Assembly: GCA_050331115.1 (NCBI GenBank)
Contig: JBHJHD010000001.1
Span: forward strand, 1-13,421
Origin: JBCCAG01 sp050331115
GTDB taxonomy: Bacteria; Cyanobacteriota; Cyanobacteriia; CAKZMO01
DNA: 13,421 nucleotides
Reading direction: 5' to 3'
Shown here: positions 1-6,665 of the stretch, in pieces
How the letters are laid out: each line of letters begins with the position of its first letter
How positions within the stretch are numbered: position 1 is the first letter of the stretch
Notes under the pieces: generated by a model
What the model was told of the DNA's origin: nothing
The model's input: only the letters and a program-made list of their open reading frames with translations
Databases searched by the model: none
Position numbers and translations under genes: made by a program

Positions 1-69
1 TAGGACACTCGCTATCTCAGCTGAAGCTGCTGTATAAATTACGGCAAACTTTTTCACTTTTGCTCCCAT
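1..69 (-). CDS. N-terminus of an unidentified protein, cut by the window edge
   Basis: Only the first 23 codons are in the window. The minus strand has an ATG at 69-67 preceded by a strong Shine-Dalgarno AGGAGGG (minus strand of 75-81) five bases upstream, and the frame stays open to base 1. The peptide begins MGAKVKKFAVIYTAASAEI: a basic stretch (two lysines after K4) followed by a short hydrophobic run. This could be a signal peptide or simply the first beta strand of a cytosolic domain. Too little is present to name a family. The gene diverges from HU and shares the 70-388 spacer with it. The ribosome binding site is the main reason to believe this start. Confidence 0.55.
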   Translation of the reverse strand, partial: MGAKVKKFAVIYTAASAEIASVL

Positions 70-188
70 CTAAACCCTCCTGAAATTAATCAGTAAAGCG
101 GAGCGATCGCCATTTAGCCATATCGATTACTGATGACAATCTGTGGGCTTGATAATAATTGAGAGGTCTAACCTAGGCAATATTGATC

Positions 189-204
189 AAAAACAGCTGT
201 TTTT
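189..204. promoter_or_regulatory. 16-base perfect palindrome, possible operator
   Basis: AAAAACAGCTGTTTTT is a perfect inverted repeat with no spacer, so it suits a dimeric DNA-binding protein better than an RNA hairpin. It sits directly after three shorter palindromes: CCTAGG (172-177), CAATATTG (178-185) and TTGATCAA (183-190). It lies between the divergent starts at 69 and 389, roughly 100 bases upstream of the candidate HU promoter. It does not look like the cyanobacterial LexA, NtcA (GTA-N8-TAC) or Pho-box consensus as I know them, so no regulator is assigned. The T-run to 206 may also be just part of the AT-rich spacer. Confidence 0.35.
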
Positions 205-306
205 TTCCAGAAATTCCAAAAAAAAATCTCAAATTGCTGAAAATTCGACGTTTGGTCATTCCAAATTATCAGACTTCCCTTTAGAATAGGGCATTGAAAC
301 TCAGCT

Positions 307-335
307 TTGACTGGGGTTTCGCAAGCTGGCAAAAT
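307..335 (+). promoter_or_regulatory. Candidate sigma-70-type promoter of the HU gene
   Basis: TTGACT (307-312) matches the -35 consensus at five of six bases. A 17-base spacer leads to CAAAAT (330-335), which matches TATAAT at four of six. The predicted start near 342 would give a leader of about 47 bases before the HU start at 389. TAGAAT at 282-287 is an alternative -10 but has no good -35 at the right distance. Confidence 0.45.
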
Positions 336-388
336 TTTACTCTACTCACGTCCGTCTATTTATCTCAATCCAATTCTAGGAGATTCGT

Positions 389-667
389 ATGAACAAAGGT
401 GAATTAGTTGACAAAATTGCTGAAAGAGCAAGCGTCACTAAGAAAGAGGCAGATGCTGTATTAACCGCTGCTTTAGACGCGATTATGGACGCTGTCTCGG
501 ACAACGACAAAGTTACTCTAGTCGGTTTTGGCTCATTTGAGCCCCGTGAGCGAAAGGCTAGGGAAGGTCGCAACCCCAAAACAGGCGAGGCGATGACAAT
601 CCCAGCAACGCGGGTACCGGCCTTCTCAGCAGGCAAGCTCTTCAAAGAAAAGGTTGCCCCTAAGTAA
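389..667 (+). CDS. hup: HU-family nucleoid DNA-binding protein
   Basis: A 92-residue protein, the usual length for HU. It forms a dimer that bends and compacts DNA in the nucleoid. The N-terminal helical part is residues 1-40. The HU/IHF signature follows, with VTLVGFGSFEPRERKAREG at 42-60, the flexible beta-arm tip RNPKTGE at 61-67 including the intercalating-type proline P63, and the closing TRVPAFSAGKLFKEKV at 74-89. The ATG is preceded by TAGGAGA (377-383), a good ribosome binding site. Base composition is closer to the AT-rich spacer than to the next gene. The cobD start follows 28 bases after the stop with no obvious terminator, so read-through into cobD is possible. In Anabaena the equivalent gene is called hanA. 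Family assignment is secure; a regulatory role here is not shown. Confidence 0.96.
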   Translation: MNKGELVDKIAERASVTKKEADAVLTAALDAIMDAVSDNDKVTLVGFGSFEPRERKAREGRNPKTGEAMTIPATRVPAFSAGKLFKEKVAPK

Positions 668-695
668 CCGCACCCCAAGTAGCCGCAACAGCGTG

Positions 696-1778
696 ATGAC
701 GCAACCCAATCACGGGGGGAACTTAGCCTGGGCAGCTCGGCTCGCCGGCTGTTTCCCCCATGATATTTTAGATTTCTCGGCCAGCATTAGCCCGCTCGGG
801 CCGCCGGACTCGGCGATTGCGGCGATTCAGTCCAATCTGGGCCAGCTGCGGGTCTATCCCGACCCCACCTATGGCCATCTTCGGCGCGTGCTGGCGGAGC
901 TCCATCAGCTCTCTCCCGACTGGGTCTGCCCGGGCAATGGCTCTGCTGAGCTACTGACCTGGGCCAGCCGGGAGCTAGCTCAAACTCAGACCACCAACCT
1001 AATCACGCCTGCATTCGGGGACTATCGCCGAGCGCTAGCAGCATTTGGGGCCCGCGTAGTGTGCCATCCATTGACCTTAGAGGGCTGGCCGGACATACCG
1101 GACCGGCTCTCTCTCGATCCGCCGCCGGGCTCCGGGCTACTGATTAACAGCCCCCACAATCCAACCGGCCTGCTCTTCGACTATTCGGACCTATGTGACT
1201 GCCTCGACGCCTTCGACCTTGTCGTGGTAGATGAAGCCTTTATCGACTTTCTACCGCCTGGCCAAGGGCCTAGCCTGGTGCCGCTGGTGACCCAATATCC
1301 AAATCTGGTAGTGCTACGATCGCTGACCAAGTTTTACAGTCTGCCGGGGCTGCGTATCGGCTATGCAGTGGCTCACCCAGATCGGCTGCAGCAGTGGCAG
1401 CGCTGGCGTGACCCCTGGTCCGTCAACGCCCTTGCGGCGGCTGCAGCCGAAGCCGTGGTCCACGACGCCGCGTTTCAGGCCAAAACCTGGCGCTGGCTAC
1501 CGCCGGCGCGGCAGCGCTTGACTGCCGGCCTAGCCCAGATACCCGGGCTAACGCCTCGCAGTAGCGTCGCTAACTACCTTTTAGTCCGCAGCGATCGCTC
1601 AGCAGTGACGCTGCAGCGCCAGCTTCTGCAGCGCCACCGAATCCTGATTCGCGACTGCGCCAGCTTTCCTGAGTTAGGCGATCGTTATTTCCGCGTTGCC
1701 GTGCGTACCGAGACGGAAAATCAGCGGCTGTTTGAGGCCTTATCGGACGTTCTTGCCAGCGAGGCACTGGTGGGATAG
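696..1778 (+). CDS. cobD: Threonine-phosphate decarboxylase (cobalamin side chain)
   Basis: A 360-residue PLP enzyme of the class I/II aminotransferase fold. CobD converts L-threonine O-3-phosphate to (R)-1-aminopropan-2-ol phosphate, the aminopropanol linker of the lower-ligand loop of cobalamin. Visible motifs are PGNGSAELL (79-87, PLP phosphate side), NSPHNPTG (151-158), VVVDEAFIDF (176-185, with the pyridine-binding D179), and SLTKFYSLPGLRIGY (209-223), where K212 should form the Schiff base. FRVAVRT (332-338) carries the carboxylate-binding arginine region. I chose ATG 696; GTG 693 is equally possible, and a further upstream TTG (654) would overlap HU. No clear Shine-Dalgarno precedes it, so translation may rely on HU read-through. 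No other cobalamin gene is in the window. Histidinol-phosphate aminotransferase is the main alternative, but length and motif wording favour CobD. Confidence 0.85.
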   Translation: MTQPNHGGNLAWAARLAGCFPHDILDFSASISPLGPPDSAIAAIQSNLGQLRVYPDPTYGHLRRVLAELHQLSPDWVCPGNGSAELLTWASRELAQTQTTNLITPAFGDYRRALAAFGARVVCHPLTLEGWPDIPDRLSLDPPPGSGLLINSPHNPTGLLFDYSDLCDCLDAFDLVVVDEAFIDFLPPGQGPSLVPLVTQYPNLVVLRSLTKFYSLPGLRIGYAVAHPDRLQQWQRWRDPWSVNALAAAAAEAVVHDAAFQAKTWRWLPPARQRLTAGLAQIPGLTPRSSVANYLLVRSDRSAVTLQRQLLQRHRILIRDCASFPELGDRYFRVAVRTETENQRLFEALSDVLASEALVG

Positions 1779-1806
1779 ATGGCCCTATCTATAGACAAGG
1801 GGCTCG

Positions 1807-3297
1807 ATGGCTGTTGACTATAACCTAGTAATTTTGGGCGGCAGCCTGGTTGCCCATAACGCCGCGCTACGCGCTGTCGCTTGGGGCGCGCGGGTGGCTC
1901 TGGTAGAGCCGCCCCGCAGCTCAGTAGACTGGGAGCGTGAGCAGCTTCAGCTCGCCTACCTCCAAGCCAGCTGGAACGCAACGGATAGCCCAGCGCAGAG
2001 CCCAATGCATCGCTCCAGCCGGGACGCGACGCTGCAGGAGCGCCTGGCCCAGGCGAACGCTTTCGCAAACTGGCAGCTTGAGCAATCCTCGCCGGCCTAC
2101 TTGGGGGCTAAGGGAATCGATGTAGTGCTGGGAAAGGGCGCTTTCGTCAACAGACCAGCTCTAGGGGTGCTGGTGGGTCACCGGCTGCTTCGGGGGCACC
2201 ACTATTTAATCGCTGGCGCGGCTGAACCCCACGCGCCAGAATCGCTGCAGTCCGTCAGCATCGCCTCGCTGCAGCAGCTCCTGCCGGCTCAGTCTGTTGG
2301 GGTCTGGGGAGATCACCCGCAGGGAATAGTTCTGGCTCAGGCGCTGCGACGGCTGGGTCTGCCTGTAGTTTTGGCGACGCCCGCCCCACGCCTGCTGCCC
2401 GATGAGGCACCGGCCGCCGTGGCCCTGCTTCAGGCGCAGCTTGAGGCTGAGGGCGTGCGCGTTGTGACATCGGCAACTCTAAAGACTGAGCCCCTCGCGA
2501 GCAGCTGGAATACCGGTCTTCGAAAGGCCGGTGCTTCAGAGGCCACTGCCCTCGGAGAAGAGGGGCTAGCGACGGGCGATCGCGCGTCAGAACGCCCTAA
2601 AGCCACAGACCGCGTCATCATTCAGTCTGGCTCGCTTGTTTTGGGGGTTGATAGCGTAATTTCTCCTGGGGTCTATCGCCCGGCCCTATCGACGCTAAAT
2701 CTTCCATCTACCATCAGCACAACCCCCCGCGGCATCGAGGTCAATTCTCGCCTACAGACGGCCCATCCCTGCATTTACGCCTGTGGCTACACGATCAACG
2801 CTGCTTGTTCAGAGAATAAAGCGATCGCCGAAGCTCAGGTGGCTGTCGACAATGCCCTTTCCCTACCGTACCGCCGCATTGCCTACAGCAAGATTCCACG
2901 GGTGCTGATGGCGGACCCGCCACTCATCCAGATCGGGCTAACGCTACAGCAGGCTCAGCAAGTTAGCAAAGGGGCTGTAGCCAGCCAAACCGCTTTGCCC
3001 CCCAAGAGGCAAGCTCAGCTCGATGGAAAGCCCCTAGGCCTATACCAAACCGTCCTGTCGAGGCGCGGCAGAATTTTAGGCGGCTGCGCCGTTGGGCCGG
3101 ATGCCCAAAGCTGGGCTGAGGCCCTAGGCTGGGCAATCGCTCAGCGAACGAAGATCCAGTCGCTTGCCGACTGGCCTAATACCGCCTGTGGAGAAGCGAT
3201 GTCGACCCTAGCAGAGCAGTGGCGGCGGCGGCGGCGGGGGTGGCGCGTCGACGGGCGCGAACTGCTCTTAAGCTGGCGGCGGGACTGGACCCGATAG
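1807..3297 (+). CDS. Disulfide-reductase-fold flavoprotein without the redox cysteines
   Basis: 496 residues with the layout of the dihydrolipoamide dehydrogenase/mercuric reductase family. An FAD Rossmann unit lies at 6-34 (NLVILGGSLVA...VALVE), an NAD(P) Rossmann unit at about 161-195 (SVGVWGDHPQG), the second FAD motif at 321-340 (CIYACGY...), and a dimerisation-type domain from 361 (SKIPRVLMADPP...IGLT). The signatures are worn. The CxxxxC disulfide expected near residues 40-50 is absent, the usual GD of the second FAD motif is GY (327-328), and the C-terminal HPT/E acid-base pair is not recognisable. Residues 225-270 look like a linker or insertion, and the tail has five arginines (473-477). 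AAGGGG (1797-1802) lies four bases before the ATG; the gene starts 28 bases after cobD and may share its transcript. Similar proteins are usually labelled mercuric reductase-like, but the missing cysteines make that activity unlikely. Substrate unknown. Confidence 0.75.
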   Translation: MAVDYNLVILGGSLVAHNAALRAVAWGARVALVEPPRSSVDWEREQLQLAYLQASWNATDSPAQSPMHRSSRDATLQERLAQANAFANWQLEQSSPAYLGAKGIDVVLGKGAFVNRPALGVLVGHRLLRGHHYLIAGAAEPHAPESLQSVSIASLQQLLPAQSVGVWGDHPQGIVLAQALRRLGLPVVLATPAPRLLPDEAPAAVALLQAQLEAEGVRVVTSATLKTEPLASSWNTGLRKAGASEATALGEEGLATGDRASERPKATDRVIIQSGSLVLGVDSVISPGVYRPALSTLNLPSTISTTPRGIEVNSRLQTAHPCIYACGYTINAACSENKAIAEAQVAVDNALSLPYRRIAYSKIPRVLMADPPLIQIGLTLQQAQQVSKGAVASQTALPPKRQAQLDGKPLGLYQTVLSRRGRILGGCAVGPDAQSWAEALGWAIAQRTKIQSLADWPNTACGEAMSTLAEQWRRRRRGWRVDGRELLLSWRRDWTR

Positions 3298-3313
3298 CCC
3301 GACTTCGAGCAGC

Positions 3314-3526
3314 TTACGACTCGTCGTAGGCCTCTAGATCGAGCAGGTGCATATAGGTTTCCACCATGTCGGGCCGCTGAAAGGCGATCGCCCGCAGCAG
3401 ATGCCAGTCTTGGAGGCCGTCGAAGGGGCTGCTATATTCGTCCTGCTCTAGACGCATAGCCAGCTGGTCGATGTCGCGCTCAGTAATGTTTTCTATGTCG
3501 TGCTGTGAAATGGTTGAGGTCGTCAT
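3314..3526 (-). CDS. Small conserved cyanobacterial protein, DUF2555-like
   Basis: A 70-residue acidic protein on the minus strand, convergent with the flavoprotein gene (16 bases between the stops). It opens MTTSTISQHDIENITERD and contains LAMRLEQDEYSSPFDGL followed by DWHLLRAIAFQRP and a leucine-rich acidic end (HLLDLEAYDES). I recognise this wording as that of the small cyanobacterial DUF2555 family from memory, without a search. No signal peptide, membrane segment or cysteine is present, so it is probably cytosolic. I chose ATG 3526, with GGAG (minus strand of 3537-3540) ten bases upstream, over an upstream TTG at 3547, because residues before the ATG look non-native. Function is unknown to me. 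It lies downstream of the esterase gene on the same strand, about 100 bases apart. Confidence 0.8.
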   Translation of the reverse strand: MTTSTISQHDIENITERDIDQLAMRLEQDEYSSPFDGLQDWHLLRAIAFQRPDMVETYMHLLDLEAYDES

Positions 3527-3563
3527 AGCGAGGGGGCTCCAAAGCAAACGCAGTGGTTGAGGA

Positions 3564-3620
3564 CTGGCGGACCGCAGCTCATCTTTATGACTCGCCAGCC
3601 GACGTACTTACTTTATTATC
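3564..3620 (-). promoter_or_regulatory. Possible -10 element and hairpin between esterase and DUF2555-like gene
   Basis: On the minus strand, GATAAT (complement of 3615-3620) would fit a -10 box for the DUF2555-like gene, but no good -35 is seen. Downstream of it CTGGCG (3564-3569) pairs with CGCCAG (3593-3598) around a 23-base loop. There is no U-run, so this is not a clear terminator of the esterase gene. Treat it as a weak suggestion that the small gene has its own start. Confidence 0.25.
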
Positions 3621-3629
3621 CTATTCGGT

Positions 3630-4283
3630 CTAATCTAGCATTGGTCTACTCTGTTCGATGAAACTTTGCATAAGATTAAGAACTTTAGGTGAAATTTCGT
3701 GCCCCATGGACAGCTCGTGGTACTCCACTGGGATGGAAAGGCCGGTGAGCTGCTCACGGGCCTGATGGGCGGCCTGCAGCGGCACAACGGCGTCTTGATT
3801 GCCGTGCACTAGCAGCGTCGGGGCTGGGCTATCTGCTTCGCTCAACGCCCGGTGTAGATAGCTGCTCAGGGACATTAGCCGCGCTAGGGGCAGCTGCGGC
3901 CCGACATCCAGCGTCATGGCTCCACCTTGAGAAAATCCCCCCAGAATCGTGCGGGACAGCGGAATATCGAGCTGACCGCAGAGGTTCGTCAGCCAGTCCC
4001 TCAACCGCTGGCGGCTCTCCCGTAGGTCGTCTTGGTCTAATCCGATGAGCTGATTGAGCTGGGTTTTGGGAAAGTCGTACCACATGAAGCCCCCTGGCGA
4101 ATCGGGATGCCGAAACGGCGCATTGGGAAACGCCAGGGCGTAGCCTGGAAGCCGTAAACTGTCCGCTAGGGTCGCCACGTCCTGGGCATTTGCGCCCCAG
4201 CCGTGCAAAATAACGAGCAGGTCTTTGGGCTGCGCCTGGGCGTTGCGAACGATGCCGGTGAGGGTGCTGGTGCGGTCAACCAT
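3630..4283 (-). CDS. Alpha/beta hydrolase, carboxylesterase/phospholipase family
   Basis: 217 residues, typical of the compact phospholipase/carboxylesterase (Abhydrolase_2) family, which hydrolyses short acyl or thioacyl esters. The core shows LLVILHGWG (22-30, oxyanion-hole strand and loop), the nucleophile elbow GGFSQGGAM with S118, the acid loop HGNQDAVVP with D164, and the catalytic histidine in SMGHEIS (H195). All three triad residues are therefore present in the right order. FMWYDFP (66-72) is the usual aromatic patch beside the active site. No signal peptide or membrane segment is seen, so it should be cytosolic. No Shine-Dalgarno is obvious before the ATG at 4283. The gene is divergent from purH across about 200 bases. 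The substrate cannot be read from sequence; a prolyl or dienelactone hydrolase label is less likely on length and motif wording. Confidence 0.88.
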   Translation of the reverse strand: MVDRTSTLTGIVRNAQAQPKDLLVILHGWGANAQDVATLADSLRLPGYALAFPNAPFRHPDSPGGFMWYDFPKTQLNQLIGLDQDDLRESRQRLRDWLTNLCGQLDIPLSRTILGGFSQGGAMTLDVGPQLPLARLMSLSSYLHRALSEADSPAPTLLVHGNQDAVVPLQAAHQAREQLTGLSIPVEYHELSMGHEISPKVLNLMQSFIEQSRPMLD

Positions 4284-4291
4284 GGTAAAGC

Positions 4292-4326
4292 GTTAGAAGT
4301 GAAGACGTTAGAAGTAAAGACGTTAG
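4292..4326. repeat. 15-base tandem repeat, 2.3 copies
   Basis: GTTAGAAGTGAAGAC (4292-4306) is followed directly by GTTAGAAGTAAAGAC (4307-4321), one mismatch, and then a partial GTTAG (4322-4326). It lies only nine bases upstream of the esterase ATG, so it would sit in that transcript's leader. The period of 15 does not fit the cyanobacterial Pho box, which repeats every 11 bases. It may be a repeated binding site or a simple slippage duplication. Confidence 0.8.
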
Positions 4327-4341
4327 CGCGAATGAGCAGGC

Positions 4342-4369
4342 GAGATAAAAGCGGATCAGCGGTTGTCAC
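4342..4369 (-). promoter_or_regulatory. Weak candidate promoter for the esterase gene
   Basis: On the minus strand GTGACA (complement of 4364-4369) matches the -35 consensus at five of six bases. After 16 bases comes TATCTC (complement of 4342-4347), only three of six for a -10. If used, the transcript would start near 4335 and carry the 15-base repeats in a leader of about 50 bases. The poor -10 keeps confidence low. Confidence 0.25.
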
Positions 4370-4486
4370 GAGCGCAGTGCCGTTCTCGTCGATAATAGGG
4401 GACATCAAGGCCGGATTTACAAATTTTCCGCCCGCTGATTTTTTTGGATTGTTTTTTCCCGTTGAGGGGGTTGAGTGAGGAGGCAT

Positions 4487-6049
4487 ATGGCACCACTAGC
4501 ATTGCTGAGCGTATCGGATAAAACGGGACTGGTGGAGCTTGCCCGCGCCCTAGTGGACGAATTTGGCTTCGATTTAGTGAGCAGCGGCGGCACAGCCCGC
4601 GCCCTGCAGCAGGCCGATATCTTGGTGACTAAGGTGTCTGATTATACTGAGTCTCCCGAGATTTTGGGGGGGCGGGTAAAGACGCTTCATCCCCGTATCC
4701 ACGGCGGCATTTTAGCGCGTCAAGACAGTGCCCAAGATCAGGCCGACCTGGCGTCTAACCATATTCGTCCCTTCGAATTAGTTGTCGTAAACCTCTACCC
4801 CTTTGAGAAAACCATCGCTACCGCCGATGTTGCCTTGCCTGAAGCCATCGAGCAAATCGATATCGGCGGCCCCACTTTAATCCGCGCCGCCGCTAAGAAT
4901 TTTGCCCATATTACGGTCCTGTGCGAGCCGAACCAATACGAGGCCTACCTGCAAGCGCGCCGAGCCCGAGGCGCTCTCGATCTAGGGTTTCGCCGCCGCT
5001 GCGCCCAGCAGGCGTTTTGGAAGACGGCCTGCTATGACCAGGCGATCGCCACCTACCTCACCCAAGCCGACGGGGACGAAGGGATTAACGGGGCGGACGG
5101 AGCCAGTCTACCCCAGCGCTTCAGCTTCACCGGCCAGCAGCGCCAGCCCCTTCGCTATGGCGAAAACCCTCACCAGGCGGCCGCCTGGTATCAGACCGGA
5201 ACGGTAGCCTCGGGCTGGGCCGCCGCCGATAAGCTGCAGGGGAAAGACCTGAGCTACAACAATCTGGTGGATTTAGAAGCGGCGCGGCGCATCATTGCCG
5301 AATTTTCTGCCGACCAGCCCGCCGCCGCGGTCCTTAAGCACACCAACCCCTGCGGGGTAGCCATGGCCGATACTTTGGCAAACGCCTATCTGGCCGCCTT
5401 TAATGCCGACAATGTATCTGCGTTTGGCGGCATCGTCGCCCTCAATCATCCCATCGACGCCGAAACCGCCACTGCCCTCACCCAGACCTTTTTAGAATGC
5501 GTCGTCGCTCCCGGCTGCGACGCGGAAGCAGAAGCGATACTAGCCAAAAAATCGAAGCTGCGGGTGCTCATCCTGAAAGATACTGCAGGCCCCAGCCAGC
5601 TGGTTCGTCCGATTGCCGGAGGCTTTCTAGTGCAGCAGAGTGACGATTGCCCCATCACCCCCGCCGACTGGACCGTGGCGACCCAAGCGCAGCCCAGCGA
5701 CGCTCAGCTCGCCGAGCTGGCCTTTGCCTGGCGGGTGGTGAAGCACGTGAAGTCTAATGCTATCGTCATCAGCCGCGATCGCACCACCCGAGGCGTTGGG
5801 GCAGGGCAGATGAACCGGGTCGGGGCAGTGGCGATCGCCCTGCAGCAGGCGGGAGAGCTCGCCTCAGGATCGGTTCTAGCGAGCGACGGCTTTTTCCCGT
5901 TTGATGACTCGGTACGCACCGCTGCCGCCGCTGGCGTGAGCGCCGTCATTCAGCCAGGGGGCAGTATGCGAGACCAAAACTCCATTGATGCAGCCAACGA
6001 GCTGGGCTTGGTGATGGTGCTCACCGGGACGCGACACTTTCTTCATTAA
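4487..6049 (+). CDS. purH: Bifunctional AICAR transformylase/IMP cyclohydrolase
   Basis: 520 residues, full length for PurH, which carries out the last two steps of de novo IMP synthesis: formyl transfer from 10-formyl-THF to AICAR, then ring closure. The N-terminal cyclohydrolase (MGS-like) domain begins LALLSVSDKTGLVELAR, with SSGGTARAL near 32-40 and GGRVKTLHPRIHGGIL at 61-76. The transformylase half has YGENPHQ, SYNNLVDLEAARR, the catalytic KHTNPCG (K284, H285), AFGGIVALN, VKSNAIV, GAGQMNRV and the C-terminal FLH. ATG 4487 follows AGGAGG (4478-4483) at a rather short 3-base spacing. A GTG at 4475, itself preceded by GAGGGGG, would add four residues (MRRH); the family normally begins close to LALLSVSDKTG, so I prefer the ATG. 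No convincing promoter was found in the 200-base divergent spacer, which has T-runs at 4440-4457. Confidence 0.97.
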   Translation: MAPLALLSVSDKTGLVELARALVDEFGFDLVSSGGTARALQQADILVTKVSDYTESPEILGGRVKTLHPRIHGGILARQDSAQDQADLASNHIRPFELVVVNLYPFEKTIATADVALPEAIEQIDIGGPTLIRAAAKNFAHITVLCEPNQYEAYLQARRARGALDLGFRRRCAQQAFWKTACYDQAIATYLTQADGDEGINGADGASLPQRFSFTGQQRQPLRYGENPHQAAAWYQTGTVASGWAAADKLQGKDLSYNNLVDLEAARRIIAEFSADQPAAAVLKHTNPCGVAMADTLANAYLAAFNADNVSAFGGIVALNHPIDAETATALTQTFLECVVAPGCDAEAEAILAKKSKLRVLILKDTAGPSQLVRPIAGGFLVQQSDDCPITPADWTVATQAQPSDAQLAELAFAWRVVKHVKSNAIVISRDRTTRGVGAGQMNRVGAVAIALQQAGELASGSVLASDGFFPFDDSVRTAAAAGVSAVIQPGGSMRDQNSIDAANELGLVMVLTGTRHFLH

Positions 6050-6056
6050 GCAAACC

Positions 6057-6084
6057 TTGACTGAACAGGCCTTCGCCAGATAAT
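6057..6084 (+). promoter_or_regulatory. Sigma-70-type promoter before the DUF4079 gene
   Basis: TTGACT (6057-6062, five of six) is separated by 16 bases from GATAAT (6079-6084, five of six). This is the best promoter match in the window. It begins eight bases after the purH stop, so the DUF4079 gene probably has its own transcript starting near 6091, with a leader of about 64 bases. CTTCAC (6086-6091) and GTGAAG (6100-6105) could form a hairpin at the very start of that leader. Confidence 0.6.
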
Positions 6085-6154
6085 CCTTCACTAAACAATG
6101 TGAAGAAGATTAAAATCATTTAAGTGACGCTTTCCCACAAACGCTATAGAATCC

Positions 6155-6631
6155 ATGGACTTTATTCCTGACGCAATCAAACCCTGGCTTAACTTCATCC
6201 ACCCCCTTTTGATGTGGGGACTGCTCGTAGCCGCGCTCTACGCGCTCTACCTCGGTTGGCAGGTGCGCCGTATTCGGTCGGCTGATGCGGAAACCCGCAA
6301 AGCGTTGGTCAAGAAAAAGGTCAACGTCAAGCACTACCAGGTCGGCTCCGCACTGCTCGCCTTTATGGTCATCGGCTCAATTAGCGCCATGGCGGTAACC
6401 TACATCAACAACGGCAAGCTGTTTTTAGGTCCGCACCTGCTGGTAGGGCTGGGCATGACGGGGCTCATTGCCACCTCGGCCTCCCTTTCACCCTTTATGC
6501 AGAAGGGCCAAGATTGGGCGCGCTACACGCACATTACCCTCAATGTGGCGCTGGTGGGCCTGTTTGGCTGGCAGGCGGTGACCGGGATGCAGATTGTACA
6601 GAAGATCATCGAAAGCATGATGAATGCCTAG
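6155..6631 (+). CDS. DUF4079 membrane protein, possible diheme cytochrome b561-like
   Basis: 158 residues with four hydrophobic segments at about 15-35, 61-81, 93-112 and 126-146, so an integral (plasma or thylakoid) membrane protein. The wording matches the cyanobacterial/plant DUF4079 family as I recall it. Each segment has a histidine at or next to its start: H16, H60, H94 and H126. Because helices alternate direction, H16 and H94 fall on one membrane face and H60 and H126 on the other, the arrangement needed for two bis-histidine hemes. WARYTHITLNVALVGLFGWQ (121-140) resembles the b561-type helix. A basic loop (VRRIRSADAETRKALVKKK, 37-55) joins helices 1 and 2, suggesting that side is cytoplasmic or stromal. 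The ATG has no strong Shine-Dalgarno. Heme binding is my inference; no function is established here. Confidence 0.8.
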   Translation: MDFIPDAIKPWLNFIHPLLMWGLLVAALYALYLGWQVRRIRSADAETRKALVKKKVNVKHYQVGSALLAFMVIGSISAMAVTYINNGKLFLGPHLLVGLGMTGLIATSASLSPFMQKGQDWARYTHITLNVALVGLFGWQAVTGMQIVQKIIESMMNA

Positions 6632-6665
6632 ATGATGACTCAGGTGGCGGCGGAGCTATAGAAGC

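Larger units (their letters stand above)
70..388. other. AT-rich divergent intergenic region upstream of HU
   Basis: About 320 bases without a convincing gene. The stretch is clearly more AT-rich than the coding DNA to its right. It holds a HIP1 octamer at 103-110, an 8-base inverted repeat (ATCAGTAA at 89-96 and TTACTGAT at 127-134), a run of abutting palindromes at 172-204, A/T tracts around 201-228, and a candidate HU promoter at 307-335. It should carry the control signals for both divergent genes. I see no RNA gene that I can support. Confidence 0.6.

Noticed and set aside
376..678. 100-codon minus-strand frame opposite HU
   Set aside because: It is the antisense of a clear HU gene, has no ribosome binding site and no recognisable motif.
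3315..3328. Inverted repeat TACGAC/GTCGTA between convergent genes
   Set aside because: The arms are separated by two bases, too tight for a good hairpin, with no T-run, and they lie in the last codons of the DUF2555-like gene.
4440..4457. T-runs upstream of purH as a terminator or riboswitch expression platform
   Set aside because: No stable stem precedes the T-runs and I see no conserved riboswitch core.
4166..4486. 106-codon minus-strand frame and a 91-codon plus frame (4203-4478) across the esterase start and spacer
   Set aside because: Both overlap the well-supported esterase N-terminus in other frames, and their distinctive repeats (VFTSN, LEVKT) come only from the 15-base tandem DNA repeat.
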